Shown: positions 24,375 to 33,744, counted from the stretch's first letter. The stretch is DNA of 64,000 nt from Ochrobactrum sp. CM-21-5 (GCF_014253075.1 NZ_JACLZJ010000008.1:1-64000), one strand, 5' to 3'. Translations and numbers: made by a program. The notes: generated from the letters alone by a model not told the origin.

Positions 24375-25487
24375 ATGGATGAAAGGCTCGCACGGACAAT
24401 TGAAGCCATCAAAGCATCTAATGCCGATTGGGGCCTGTTCACCAGCCCTGATGGCATCGCCTATGCCTCAGGTCATATCGTTTCCATAGAAGCGGGACCA
24501 TCGCCCTTTGCCGGTGGGCCCGCCATCGCTCTCGTGGGCAAAAATGGCGAATGCGGACTTGTCGTTACCAATCTTGAAGAGGGAACACCAAGCTGGGCGG
24601 AAATCATTCTCACATATGAAGGTTTCTCATATAAAGAGCCCACCGACATTTTTACGAACTATCTCAACGTCGCGCAGGAACTCTTCATCAAGTTCGGTGT
24701 CAGCGGAACCGTTGCGATAGAGCAGAACAGCTTCCCTCTGTCCTTGCTCCCACTTATCGAAACACTCCGACGTGTGTCGATTGACGATGCCTTCAAGCGC
24801 CAGCGCATGGTGAAAACAGCAACTGAGATCGCGCTATTGCGTGAGGCAGCACTGACCGCTTCCGCCGGGCAACGCGCGTTTATTGAGCACACCAAGGCAG
24901 GCCGCAGCGAACTGGAGATATTCGCCGATATAAGGCTCTCCATGGAAAGCAGAGCCGGTGAACGCCTGCCGATCACCGGCGATTTCATCTCCGGTAAAGA
25001 ACGCACATCCGCATTCATGGGCTGGCCAACAAACCGGATCATCGCGACCGGCGACCCACTCATCTGCGATCTCGCACCGCGTGTTAAAGGCTATTGGGGC
25101 GACAGCTGTGCATCGGCAATGCTGGGTAAAGTGAGTAACGGGTTTGAAAAGCAGTTCAAGGCCGTAAAATCAGCGCTGGATCTTGCAATTGAACTTGTCC
25201 GTCCTGGCCTTGGCATCGGTGAATTGGATCAAAAATTGCAGACCCATATCACATCACATGGCTATGGTTATGCCCACCATTCCGGTCATTCCATCGGCAC
25301 ATCAGTGCATGAATGGCCACGACTTGTCGGCTACGAAACCGAGACCTTTAAGAAAGATATGGTTGTGATGGTGGAACCTACCGCCTTCGACCCAGATATT
25401 GGCGGTGTACGGCTCGAATTCATGCTGCATGTAACCGGAAACGGGTGCGAAGTGCTGACGGACTTCGAACACAAGCTGACAGTTTAA
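24375..25487 (+). CDS. M24 family metallopeptidase (Xaa-Pro aminopeptidase/creatinase fold)
   Basis: 370 residues. The pita-bread domain from about residue 145 has all five metal ligands: Asp232 (LICDLAP), Asp243 (YWGDSC), His305 (HSGHSIG), Glu334 (MVEPT) and Glu348 (VRLEFM), so a di-metal peptidase rather than a creatinase is likely. The N-terminal creatinase-like domain is residues 1-140. No signal peptide. It is the last gene of the importer operon, which suggests that the imported molecule has an amide or peptide-like bond (inference). Confidence 0.88.
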   Translation: MDERLARTIEAIKASNADWGLFTSPDGIAYASGHIVSIEAGPSPFAGGPAIALVGKNGECGLVVTNLEEGTPSWAEIILTYEGFSYKEPTDIFTNYLNVAQELFIKFGVSGTVAIEQNSFPLSLLPLIETLRRVSIDDAFKRQRMVKTATEIALLREAALTASAGQRAFIEHTKAGRSELEIFADIRLSMESRAGERLPITGDFISGKERTSAFMGWPTNRIIATGDPLICDLAPRVKGYWGDSCASAMLGKVSNGFEKQFKAVKSALDLAIELVRPGLGIGELDQKLQTHITSHGYGYAHHSGHSIGTSVHEWPRLVGYETETFKKDMVVMVEPTAFDPDIGGVRLEFMLHVTGNGCEVLTDFEHKLTV

Positions 25488-25491
25488 CCAC

Positions 25492-26538
25492 TTAACCACT
25501 GGCCCTGATCTTCAGCTCAAAGCCGACATCGACGATAGTGTTTGCCGATGTCTCCCCGCGCATGGCTTGCAGCAAAAGCTCACCCGCCTGTCGTCCAATT
25601 TCTGCCGAAGGCACCGCAACCGTCGTTAATGGCGGTAGCAGATGACGCGACAATTCAAAGTCACCAAAGCCGGTAATCGCCAAGCGTTGCGGCACCTTGA
25701 TACCAATGCGCTGCGTTTCCAGCAGCGCACCCGATGCCAGAATATCGCTCGAAAACATGACGGCATCAGCTTCAGGATATTGCGCCAGCGCCCGACGCAA
25801 CAGATCGACGCCGGAAGCCATGGCAATCGGCATTTCGGTCGCCACCGTGATGCGTGGCTTTTCGTCTGGAAACAGCCGTTCCATCGCCGCCTTGAACCCG
25901 GCGCGACGCTCGGCTGCACGACTGTCACCTTTTCTGACAACACCTGCGAAAACAATATAACGCCTGCCTGCATTAATCAGATGGTCGACCATCTCTGCAA
26001 TCGCGGCTGTATTGGAAAACCCGACCAACCGATCAATCGGCTTGTCTGTAAAATCCCAGCCTTCAACGACAGGTATGGCAGCCCGTTTGAGCAGCGCCAC
26101 GCTGCGCTTGCTGTGATGTGTACCGATGAGGAAAATTCCATCCGGACGACGGCCCAACAGGCTGCGGATAATCTCTTCCTCGCGCTCAGGACGATAATCC
26201 GTATTGCCCAAGAAAATCTGATATCCCGCATTGTGCAGCACATCGGAAAAATGCTGGATGGTTTCTGCAAAAACAGAAGCTGAGAGTGTCGGGATAATTG
26301 CTGCGACCGTATTGCTCTTATGTGAAGCAAGGTGGCTTGCAGCGAGATTATGGACGTAATGGGTTTTCTCAATCGCGTCCTGAATAGCCTTGCGCTTTTC
26401 AGGCATCACCGAATCTGGAAAGCGGAGCGCCCGGGAGACCGTCTGCATCGACACGCCTGCAGCCGCAGCCACATCGGCCATGGTCACGCCAGAGCCCTTA
26501 CGGCGTTGCTTTCGTGGAAGACCGGATTCACCGCTCAC
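25492..26538 (-). CDS. LacI-family transcriptional regulator
   Basis: 348 residues from the GTG at 26538 that overlaps the lactonase stop (GTGA); an upstream ATG would run through the lactonase gene. Helix-turn-helix at about 19-40 (TMADVAAAAGVSMQTVSRALRFP), hinge helix NLAASHLASHKS, then the periplasmic-binding-like sensor domain. It resembles the GntR branch of LacI. It is convergent with the M24 gene and last in the DUF4432-SDR-lactonase operon. The TTAGCGCT operators at 19427 and 19488 are its probable targets. Confidence 0.88.
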   Translation of the reverse strand: MSGESGLPRKQRRKGSGVTMADVAAAAGVSMQTVSRALRFPDSVMPEKRKAIQDAIEKTHYVHNLAASHLASHKSNTVAAIIPTLSASVFAETIQHFSDVLHNAGYQIFLGNTDYRPEREEEIIRSLLGRRPDGIFLIGTHHSKRSVALLKRAAIPVVEGWDFTDKPIDRLVGFSNTAAIAEMVDHLINAGRRYIVFAGVVRKGDSRAAERRAGFKAAMERLFPDEKPRITVATEMPIAMASGVDLLRRALAQYPEADAVMFSSDILASGALLETQRIGIKVPQRLAITGFGDFELSRHLLPPLTTVAVPSAEIGRQAGELLLQAMRGETSANTIVDVGFELKIRASG

Positions 26539-27623
26539 AGATAGAACGGCCTCACACAGACGGGAGTGCCAATTTCGATGCGCTTGCCAGTATCGTTCAA
26601 GATGCCCGTCTCCTTGTCGATTGTGAAAATTGCAATGCAATCTCCGTTCTGGTTCGCAGCCAGAAGCCATCCACCATCTGGTGTCACAGCAAAATTACGC
26701 GGTGTTTTTCCACCCGTAAAGCTCTGGCCGATTTCAACCAAGCTGCCATTTTCCTGATCCACACGAAATGCCGTGATGCTGTCAGGCCCACGGTTCGAAC
26801 AGTAGAGAAACCGCCCGTCGGGTGTCAGATGAATATCTGCACCATGAGATTCGACGTCCGAAGGTACGTTTGGCGGAGTTTGGCCAAGGCTCAACTGCGT
26901 GCCGTCACGATGAATAAGCGAAACACTGGAATCAAGCTCGTTTGAAACATAGACAAACCGGCCGTTCGGATGCTGCGCAATATGCCGAGGCCCGGAGCCA
27001 GCCATAACAGCAACACTGCCGAGGCGCTCAAACGCACCCTCATCATCCAGTCGGTACGTTATGATTTCATCAAGACCAAGATCGGCGGCGAGAAAAATGC
27101 CGCCCTCTGGCGTTTCAACCACACAATGCGGATGGCTCCGTTCCTGCCGATCGGTGACTGGCCCAAGCACTCCCTCGTGACGAACAGAACCTTTAACCGG
27201 CCCCAAACTGCCATCGGCTAGGATCGGCAAGGCGACCAGCGATTGATCAGGGCCACCGGTTCCCATGGCATAATTGGCAACCAGCACAAACTTTCTGTCG
27301 CGTGTAACCATGTTATAGGCCGATATGCTGCCCCGGCACGCCTGCTTGTTGAGATAAACAAGCTCACCACGCCCGGCATCAAAACGATAGGCGGTAACAG
27401 TGCCTTCATGCCAGTTGAACACTTCCGAATTGGCGTAAATGACGCCTGAAGCCGGATCGACACTTAGAAATGTCGGATTGTCGACTGAGCTTGTGCCGCA
27501 AATGCGCTGAGCTTCACCTGTCGTCGTATCGAACGCGTAGATAGAAAGACCTTCGCCACGCGCACCCTGAAAATAAGGGGCTTCGCGATTAAGCGACCCG
27601 ACCGCCAGATAAAGCTTCCTCAC
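26535..27623 (-). CDS. Lactonase family protein, seven-bladed beta-propeller (6-phosphogluconolactonase-like)
   Basis: 362 residues from the GTG at 27623 (GGAGGA upstream). The sequence has the repeated propeller blades (NPTFLSVDPASGVIYANSE, GPRHIAQHPNGRFVYVSNE, HGADIHLTPDGRFLYCSNRG, TPRNFAVTPDGGWLLAANQ) of the YbhE/Pgl and carboxy-muconate cyclase family. It lies between an SDR and LacI. With the SDR making a lactone and this enzyme opening it, a sugar or polyol oxidation step is plausible. Confidence 0.88.
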   Translation of the reverse strand: MRKLYLAVGSLNREAPYFQGARGEGLSIYAFDTTTGEAQRICGTSSVDNPTFLSVDPASGVIYANSEVFNWHEGTVTAYRFDAGRGELVYLNKQACRGSISAYNMVTRDRKFVLVANYAMGTGGPDQSLVALPILADGSLGPVKGSVRHEGVLGPVTDRQERSHPHCVVETPEGGIFLAADLGLDEIITYRLDDEGAFERLGSVAVMAGSGPRHIAQHPNGRFVYVSNELDSSVSLIHRDGTQLSLGQTPPNVPSDVESHGADIHLTPDGRFLYCSNRGPDSITAFRVDQENGSLVEIGQSFTGGKTPRNFAVTPDGGWLLAANQNGDCIAIFTIDKETGILNDTGKRIEIGTPVCVRPFYL

Positions 27624-27649
27624 GCATTCCTCCAATGCAAATTCGTTCC

Positions 27650-28420
27650 CTAATGCATCACCCATCCGCCATCGACATTCAAGGTCTGGCCGGTGATAAA
27701 TCCTGCTTCTTCAGATGCAAGAAACATCAAAGCGGAAGCAATATCATGGGCGGAACCACGACGTTTTACCGACTGATGGTCCAACACATAGCGCGTATAG
27801 CCTTCTGGATCAGGATGGATTTTTTCTGCGTCCGTAGGAAATGCCCCCGGAGAAACCGCGTTGACGGTAATGCCATAGACACCGAATTCACGAGCCCAGG
27901 CGCGGGCAAGCGCAATCAGAGCACCCTTTGACTGCACATAAGGCGAGAGCTGTGCCCAGCCGCCATAGGCGGTAACGCTGGCGATATTGATAATACGCCC
28001 CCAACCCTTTCTTCGCATATGTGGCAGAGCCACCTGAACGCAGACGATGCCAGCATCAACATTGATGTGCTGCACCTTCTGCATTTCCTCAAGCGTGTAT
28101 TCTTCAAACGGCTTTGAGGGATAAATCGCGGCATTGTTAATCACAACATCGAAGCCGCCGACCTCATTGGAAATAGCCTCTAATGCAGGGCGAAGTGCTG
28201 ACAAATCAGACAGATCAAGCGCATGAATAGAAAGCCCGTCAAGGTTCTCAAGCGCTGCTTTGTTTCTCAGCTCCTCGATCTTTTTCGGATCATGATCAAT
28301 CGCGACAACCCGCGCGCCGGCACACAGGAAATTCAAGGTTGTTTCAAGTCCCAAACCACCGGCGGCGCCTGTATAGAGAATGGTTTTTCCCGTTACTGAA
28401 AACATGGATACCTCACTCAT
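27650..28420 (-). CDS. SDR family oxidoreductase
   Basis: 256 residues (an internal ATG at codon 6 is possible). TGAAGGLG (17-24), NNAA (95-98), Ser148, Tyr161 and Lys165 give a complete SDR active site; Asp42 suggests NAD. The C-terminus ITGQTLNVDGGWVMH is typical. It overlaps the DUF4432 gene by four bases and precedes the lactonase by 26. Likely a sugar dehydrogenase whose product the lactonase hydrolyses. Confidence 0.88.
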   Translation of the reverse strand: MSEVSMFSVTGKTILYTGAAGGLGLETTLNFLCAGARVVAIDHDPKKIEELRNKAALENLDGLSIHALDLSDLSALRPALEAISNEVGGFDVVINNAAIYPSKPFEEYTLEEMQKVQHINVDAGIVCVQVALPHMRRKGWGRIINIASVTAYGGWAQLSPYVQSKGALIALARAWAREFGVYGITVNAVSPGAFPTDAEKIHPDPEGYTRYVLDHQSVKRRGSAHDIASALMFLASEEAGFITGQTLNVDGGWVMH

Positions 28421-29598
28421 GAGCGGCCTCCAATGGCAATGTGATTACCAGATGGCGTCGGATAATCGCCATCAGGTTGCCTGCAAATTGCCACAATTCG
28501 AGCCTCGCTTGCCACAATTTCCGAGGTATTTGCGAGGATACGGAACGTACTATCGTAACGACGCTCCTCGCCATGTTCGAGCCAGATCAGCTCATTGCGT
28601 TCACGCGCAGCTCCATGCCCAAGGACGTGGTTGGTTGCCGGCTCAATGCCAAGTGCATATTGCCCGGCCTGCAGGTTCTGCCACTCATACATGCAGGGGA
28701 ACTGATCCTTGCGGGTGACGACCTCAAAGCCGATACCAAGCCTGTCATTGACCAGCGCGACCGGCACTTCGCCATTGGCATCCGCTCCCATTTCATGCTG
28801 CCAGACCTGCTCATGAAACTGCATTTGCGGCGCAGGCATTGAGCGGTAGCCGACGCCCTGCTTTTGGTAATCCTCGCCCGCATGCGCCGCCCAGACAACA
28901 TCCTTGATGGGAGCGAGATAGCGCGACCCCTCCGCCAGAACCGGATGGCCAACATTGATGTGATAACAATACATATGCGGCGTGCGATAAAAGCCGCGAT
29001 TGGTCACACGATCCGTCAGCTTGATATCGTTGGTGCCAGCCTTGATTTCGATGCGGCGCGTCAATTCAAGATGCTCGCCGAAAACAGTTCCCTGAGTAAC
29101 GACACCCTCGCACCAGAGAAAACATTCGTCCCCTTCCCAACGCTCGCCATAGCCGGTGAGTTTCGCCGGAATGGTGCCAACGCGACCATGAATGGAATGC
29201 TTGATCGTCTCTCGCGGTTTGTAATTATAATGATCCGCCGCCTCGTCATACATGAAGAGGATATGATCGAGACCGCATGTGATCATCAGGCCCGAGAAAG
29301 AGCGCATCCAGCCGAGGCCACCCTCGCCTTCATATTCATGCAGCCCCGGATGGCGGAAGCCAGATGGTGAATTCCAACCGATAGCCATGCCGCGATAATC
29401 GCAATCGGCAATATCCAAAGCACGGTCAACCAGTACGGTAAAGCGCAAGCCGGTGCCCGAACGAAACTCCAGCATTCTTATGCCGCGTTCCAATCCGTCT
29501 TCCAGCGTCATCAGGCGCACGCCCGCAAATTGCGCAAAGGAGCCACTGCTCGCGGCGATATCGCGACGCGATCTCGCCTCTCCGTAAAGCTTCACCAT
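28417..29598 (-). CDS. DUF4432 / aldose-1-epimerase-like protein
   Basis: 393 residues. It has the beta-sandwich galactose-mutarotase-like sequence of DUF4432: GTGLRFTVLVDRALDIADCDYRGMAIGW, RSFSGLMITCGLDHI, SIHGRVGTIPAKL and TPHMYCYHINVGHPVLAEG. Proteins of this family probably convert sugar anomers or epimers. It is the first gene of the operon DUF4432-SDR-lactonase-LacI. The 210 bases before it include a GTGTAAACGCTTG sequence reminiscent of a LacI half-site and the Brucellaceae repeat. Confidence 0.85.
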   Translation of the reverse strand: MVKLYGEARSRRDIAASSGSFAQFAGVRLMTLEDGLERGIRMLEFRSGTGLRFTVLVDRALDIADCDYRGMAIGWNSPSGFRHPGLHEYEGEGGLGWMRSFSGLMITCGLDHILFMYDEAADHYNYKPRETIKHSIHGRVGTIPAKLTGYGERWEGDECFLWCEGVVTQGTVFGEHLELTRRIEIKAGTNDIKLTDRVTNRGFYRTPHMYCYHINVGHPVLAEGSRYLAPIKDVVWAAHAGEDYQKQGVGYRSMPAPQMQFHEQVWQHEMGADANGEVPVALVNDRLGIGFEVVTRKDQFPCMYEWQNLQAGQYALGIEPATNHVLGHGAARERNELIWLEHGEERRYDSTFRILANTSEIVASEARIVAICRQPDGDYPTPSGNHIAIGGRS

Positions 29599-29694
29599 GT
29601 TCGCACCTTAAATACTGCGGCGTACAGCCATTTCACTCAAAAGGCGGCCAATGTGTAAACGCTTGTTTGTAGCACCGGCCGCCTCACCCCGCCC

Positions 29695-29800
29695 TAGAGC
29701 ATTTCCTGTTCAAGATGAATCGTCAGAAATGCGCTATCTATTTGTTTTAACGCATGTCTTTATTCCAAAAACCGGTTCCCACTTTTGGGAGACATGCTCT
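29695..29800. repeat. Brucellaceae-type intergenic palindromic repeat
   Basis: The segment starts TAGAGCATTTCC and ends GAGACATGCTCT, and contains TTGTTTTAACGCATG and ACCGGTTCCCACTTTTGGGA, all familiar from the short dispersed repeat found between genes in Brucella and relatives. It can fold into a hairpin. It sits between two operons on the same strand. Confidence 0.75.
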
Positions 29801-29808
29801 CGGTGGTA

Positions 29809-30723
29809 TTAAAGTCCCTGCGCGCGCAGTTTGCCATCAAGGAACTTCTTCGCGCGCGGTACATCGGCCTCGTCGAGATGTTCGATAATCATCGGAATGT
29901 TCGGGTGTTTCTGCGCAAGACGCTTGAGATAAAGGTCATAATTCAGTGAACCGAGACCCGGAGCGGGCAATTCGATTTCGCCGACGCCACGGAAGGTATG
30001 GCTTTCAAGTGCTTCAGCATCACCAATATCGGCGTGCTTCTCGCTCTTGTCATCGCCTGAGCGCTTGACGTCTTTCGCATGACCAATCTTGATCTTGTCG
30101 CTCAGCGTATCGAAGACCTGATTGAGAATTTCATCCATCCGGTCGATATTGTGCGTCTCGAAATAGTTGGTCGGGTCCATCAGCAGGCCAAGACCCGGAT
30201 GGTCGACCTGAGCAAACATCTTCACCGTTTCCTCAACCGAGCCAACGACATTGTTCACATAGGTCTCGAGCAGGAAAACCGCGCCATGATCATAGGCAAA
30301 CTGCGAGAGGTCAGCGATGACCTTGCGGCATTCTTCAAAGCCTTCTTCGGTCTTGTTTTTCGGGTGATGCACCCAGTCAGACTCAGTGTTGTAGGTACCG
30401 GTTTCCGAAATCACATATGGCGTGCCGAGATATTGCGCGTGGCGGATAATCTCTTTGAGATAACCCACGCGACGCTCGCGCTCACCCTTGTCCGGATGAA
30501 TGATGTTCGTATAGCCGGAAATGCATGAAATCGGCAGGTTGTGATCGCGGAATGTCTCGCGGATCTTGACGCACTTATCCTTGGTGATTTGACCGGCGCT
30601 GAGATCGATATCCTTGAAGTGCATGTCCAGCTGGACCGTGTTGAAATCGAGCGCCCGGATTTTTTTGGCTGTTTCCTCAAGCGAATAAGGAAAATAGCCG
30701 CTGAAAATACCCACCTGCATCAT
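29809..30723 (-). CDS. Sugar phosphate isomerase/epimerase (xylose-isomerase-like TIM barrel)
   Basis: 304 residues; GGAGGG precedes the ATG at 30723. It has the AP-endonuclease-2-like barrel of sugar epimerases: FNTVQLDMHFKD, a metal-binding Glu in FLLETYVNN, Asp in LLMDPTNYFETHN, His in IKIGHAKDV and Glu in IIEHLDE. Such enzymes act on ketoses or inositols. It follows the Gfo/Idh dehydrogenase, and the pair is typical of inositol- or sugar-acid-degradation clusters. Confidence 0.88.
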   Translation of the reverse strand: MMQVGIFSGYFPYSLEETAKKIRALDFNTVQLDMHFKDIDLSAGQITKDKCVKIRETFRDHNLPISCISGYTNIIHPDKGERERRVGYLKEIIRHAQYLGTPYVISETGTYNTESDWVHHPKNKTEEGFEECRKVIADLSQFAYDHGAVFLLETYVNNVVGSVEETVKMFAQVDHPGLGLLMDPTNYFETHNIDRMDEILNQVFDTLSDKIKIGHAKDVKRSGDDKSEKHADIGDAEALESHTFRGVGEIELPAPGLGSLNYDLYLKRLAQKHPNIPMIIEHLDEADVPRAKKFLDGKLRAQGL

Positions 30724-30742
30724 GATCGAAACCCTCCCGTTA

Positions 30743-30802
30743 AGATTATTTGTTAACGCGCATATTTTCCGAAAACCGCTTCACACTTTTCGGGATGCGC
30801 TC
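30743..30802. repeat. Half copy of the Brucellaceae-type intergenic repeat
   Basis: TTGTTAACGCGCAT, CCGAAAACCGCTTCACACTTTT and CGGGATGCGCTC correspond to the right half of the repeat at 29695. It fills the 81-base space between the dehydrogenase and isomerase genes and can form a short hairpin, which may tune expression of the downstream gene. Confidence 0.6.
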
Positions 30803-30804
30803 GT

Positions 30805-31896
30805 TTATTGAATTGATATCTCGGACAATCTGACCGTCCGGCCTTCGTCAATCGACTTATAACCGGCCTCGATGAGCGCAACCGTTTTCACATTGTCTGT
30901 CACTGACAGTGCCGGCGGTTCGCCAGACTGAATGGCGTATTGCAGTTGCTCCATCACACCAATGAAAGCATGCGGGAACCACATGGTTTCCCATTTCGGG
31001 CTCACCCATTTGCCACCGGTTGTCTTCCTGGAAGCATAAGTCAGTGTTGATGGAGAACCATCCGGCCAACCAATCGTGCCTTGCGCAACACCATCGGTGC
31101 CTTCGACGCGCCATTTGATGTAAATATCGCTGTCAAAACCTTCTTCGCGCGGCCCTGACCACACATCCTCCATCGAGACCGCCATTACGCCGCTTGGGAA
31201 CATCAATGTCGAAACGGTGATGCCGTCCTTGTGCGCAAACTTGGTGCGCGGATCAGTTCGCGTCAGTGTCGTGATGGCTTCAGGCTCGCCGAACAGAAAC
31301 CGCAACACATCGAGGTGATGAACGCTCATGTTGGATAGTGTCAGGCGGTCATAGTCCTCGAGAAAACCCTGCCAATGCGGGATCGCCCGCATCTCGATTG
31401 TCGCCATTACAGGCGAGCCAAGCTCGTCATTGTCGAGAATTTGCTTCAACACGCGCATTGATTGGTCGTAGCGCATGTTCTGATTGACCGAGAGGATTTT
31501 GCCAGCTTTTGCGGCCTCATCGCGCAGGGCAATTGCTTCCTCGAGCGTCAGAGCCAGTGGCTTTTGCGCAAGAATACCTTTGATATGCGGCTGTGCAAGC
31601 GCCTTGCGAATGAGTGCAGGCTGTTGATCCGGCGGATACGCGATGTCGAGGATTTCGATTGCTTCATCGGCAATCAGTGCTTCCGGCGTGTCGTGAACCG
31701 TCGCAATCTCCCAGCGCTTGGCGACCTCTTCGGCCCTTGCCTTTGTGCGCGAGGCAATTGCCGCGATCTTAAAGCCCGCGTCCTTATAAGCGGCGAGATG
31801 ACACTCGGCCATGATCATGCCGGCACCGATACAGCCGATTTTAAAATCCCGAACACGAACCGGCGGATCAGGGGTGAAATCCTGCGCTGTACTCAT
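30805..31896 (-). CDS. Gfo/Idh/MocA family oxidoreductase
   Basis: 363 residues. Rossmann domain begins at about residue 17 (KIGCIGAGMIMAECHLAAYKDAGFKIAAIASR), followed by EAIEILDIAYPPDQQPALIRKALAQPHIKGILAQKPLALTLEEA, the family's EKP-like catalytic Lys motif here as AQKP. The C-terminal domain runs from about 130 (VNQNMRYDQSM). Cytosolic sugar or inositol dehydrogenase, probably NAD-linked. It is the first gene of the minus-strand operon divergent from a LacI regulator; repeated ATCATTTTACATCATTT sites lie between. Confidence 0.88.
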   Translation of the reverse strand: MSTAQDFTPDPPVRVRDFKIGCIGAGMIMAECHLAAYKDAGFKIAAIASRTKARAEEVAKRWEIATVHDTPEALIADEAIEILDIAYPPDQQPALIRKALAQPHIKGILAQKPLALTLEEAIALRDEAAKAGKILSVNQNMRYDQSMRVLKQILDNDELGSPVMATIEMRAIPHWQGFLEDYDRLTLSNMSVHHLDVLRFLFGEPEAITTLTRTDPRTKFAHKDGITVSTLMFPSGVMAVSMEDVWSGPREEGFDSDIYIKWRVEGTDGVAQGTIGWPDGSPSTLTYASRKTTGGKWVSPKWETMWFPHAFIGVMEQLQYAIQSGEPPALSVTDNVKTVALIEAGYKSIDEGRTVRLSEISIQ

Positions 31897-32074
31897 TTGA
31901 ACCTCCCGCTATCAGTTTCCCATCGCCACGCTTAGACCAGCGCGCTGTTTGAAGCAGTCAATCCTTGCCAAAAGCAGGGGCACAATACCGCTTCCCTCGA
32001 TGAGAAATATCAACCTCCATTGATATGGTGAGGATTGATGAAGGCAATTCGCCTGAGTGTCAACATCATATAAA

Positions 32075-32091
32075 ATCATTTTACATCATTT
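32075..32091. promoter_or_regulatory. Repeated operator candidate, copy 1
   Basis: ATCATTTTACATCATTT occurs here and again, identically, at 32254-32270. Both lie in the divergent region between the Gfo/Idh operon and the LacI gene. The core TAAAATGATG also appears near 32146. Confidence 0.55.
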
Positions 32092-32253
32092 TTCATCTTT
32101 TATCACCGCAAACGTCTGATGAAATGGGAAACCCAACCGCAGTCGGCATAAAATGATGCGTTTTGATGCATTTCGGATACATCAACGGGAATTGATGAGG
32201 AAAACATCAGTCCGATGACGCATAAGACTTGCATCATTTTCAAATCGAAATAC

Positions 32254-32270
32254 ATCATTTTACATCATTT
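32254..32270. promoter_or_regulatory. Repeated operator candidate, copy 2
   Basis: Exact 17-base copy of the site at 32075. It ends 16 bases before the probable TTG start of the LacI gene, so binding there should repress the regulator's own gene. Confidence 0.55.
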
Positions 32271-32286
32271 CTGTGAGGGACGGGAT

Positions 32287-33306
32287 TTGCGATCAACATT
32301 GAGCGACATTGCCAAGGCTGCCGGTGTATCAAGCGCGACCGTTGACCGTGTTCTCAACAATCGCGAGGGCGTTAAAGAGCGCACGAGAGAAATTGTGCTC
32401 GAAGCCGCACGCAATCTTGGCTACCTTCCCGGCAGCACGCCTCGCAATGCAGCACCCACTGAGCGGATGAAGCTGGACTTCATATTGCCTGCAGGAACCA
32501 ACACCTTCATCGCCAATCTGCGCGATCAGATTGTCAGGCAGGCAGCGTTGAAGCCTGAAATTGACCTGACCATCCATAGCGTTGAAGGCTTCAACCCGGA
32601 TACACTGGCGCAGGCACTGGAAAGCCTCAAGGGAAAGGCGCAAGGCGTTGGCGTGATTGCGCTGGATCACCCGACAGTACGTGAAGCCATGCGTTCGCTC
32701 GCTGAATCCGGTGCGCATATCGTAACGATTGCGTCTGACATTCTGCATGTGCCACGCGTTGGCTATATTGGCATCGACAATCGCGCAGCAGGTCGACTTG
32801 GCGGCTATATCCTCGGCAGGTTCTTAGGGGGCGGGACAGGAAGCAAGGTCGCATTATTCGCCGGATCGCTTTCCTATCGCGGACATGAAGAGCGCGAGAT
32901 GGGCTTTCGGCGCGTGATCGCGGAAGAGTTTCCGCACCTCAATATCGTTGAATTGAAAGAGATCGAGGACAGTCGCGAGAAGGCTTATACGGAGGCTATC
33001 GCGATGCTCAAGCGCCATCCTGACCTTGCGGGTATCTATAATCTCGGCGCTGGCAATCAGGGCATCGGTCAGGCTTTGATGGATTCCGGTAAATCAGATT
33101 CGGTTATATTCATTGGGCATGAACTGACCGAAAGCACCAAACGCCTGCTGCTGAACGGCACCATGGATGCCGTCATTGACCAGAACCCGCGCGTTGAAGC
33201 GCGCGAAGCGCTAGTGTCACTTATCAGCAGCATCAAAGGCCAATCATTCGACCCGCAGCCGCCACGCGTTCAGGTGATATTTAGGGAGAATATTCCCGAA
33301 CTTTAA
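32287..33306 (+). CDS. LacI-family transcriptional regulator
   Basis: 339 residues from a TTG at 32287, preceded by GAGGGACGGGAT. An upstream ATG at 32215 would place the operator repeat inside the gene and add 24 residues without family similarity. The helix-turn-helix is TLSDIAKAAGVSSATVDRVLNNREGV and the sensor domain has IAIDH-like and GYIGIDNRAAGRLGGYILGRFL segments. It probably represses the Gfo/Idh-isomerase operon. Confidence 0.85.
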   Translation: MRSTLSDIAKAAGVSSATVDRVLNNREGVKERTREIVLEAARNLGYLPGSTPRNAAPTERMKLDFILPAGTNTFIANLRDQIVRQAALKPEIDLTIHSVEGFNPDTLAQALESLKGKAQGVGVIALDHPTVREAMRSLAESGAHIVTIASDILHVPRVGYIGIDNRAAGRLGGYILGRFLGGGTGSKVALFAGSLSYRGHEEREMGFRRVIAEEFPHLNIVELKEIEDSREKAYTEAIAMLKRHPDLAGIYNLGAGNQGIGQALMDSGKSDSVIFIGHELTESTKRLLLNGTMDAVIDQNPRVEAREALVSLISSIKGQSFDPQPPRVQVIFRENIPEL

Positions 33307-33376
33307 TCATTCCTATTTGTTCAATGACAGACCTGCACACCCGACTGTGTTTCAACACGCCGATCTCCTCATTGCG

Positions 33377-33571
33377 GGCGGAGCGCAGCATGCCGTCAAC
33401 GACAGCAATATTTCGCACCGTGGAGAACAGCGGTAAATCCGTCAGCAGAAGCCGCCAGGTGCCATCAGAAGAAGCAACAGAAAGAACCGCGTTCACGACT
33501 TCACGCAGATCTGTTTTACGAGGGCGTCCAAGATGTTTAGGCGCGAGCACCAGCGTCTCGATGAGCGACAT
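33377..33571 (-). pseudogene. IS5-family transposase N-terminal fragment
   Basis: The minus-strand reading KHLGRPRKTDLREVVNAVLSVASSDGTWRLLLTDLPLFSTVRN resembles the N-terminal region of IS5-type transposases (RPRxTDLREVVNAI, then WRxLPKDFPPFSTV). Several conserved residues have drifted and neither end is complete. Confidence 0.75.
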
Positions 33572-33744
33572 TCTGCGCCCGTTAAATCGCTTGCATAGCG
33601 CGAATTGCGAAGTTCACACTGTCGGCGAGCGGCTTCAGTCCAAGGCATAGTGATCTCCATCGTACGTCAGAAATCCGATTGAACCATAACCTGCTGAAAT
33701 TGCTCAATTCATGTTAGAATGCGCTCTTAGACTCTCATACTACG

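Noticed and set aside
29599-29808. Small RNA gene in the repeat between operons
   Set aside because: The hairpin belongs to a dispersed intergenic repeat; no separate promoter is evident.
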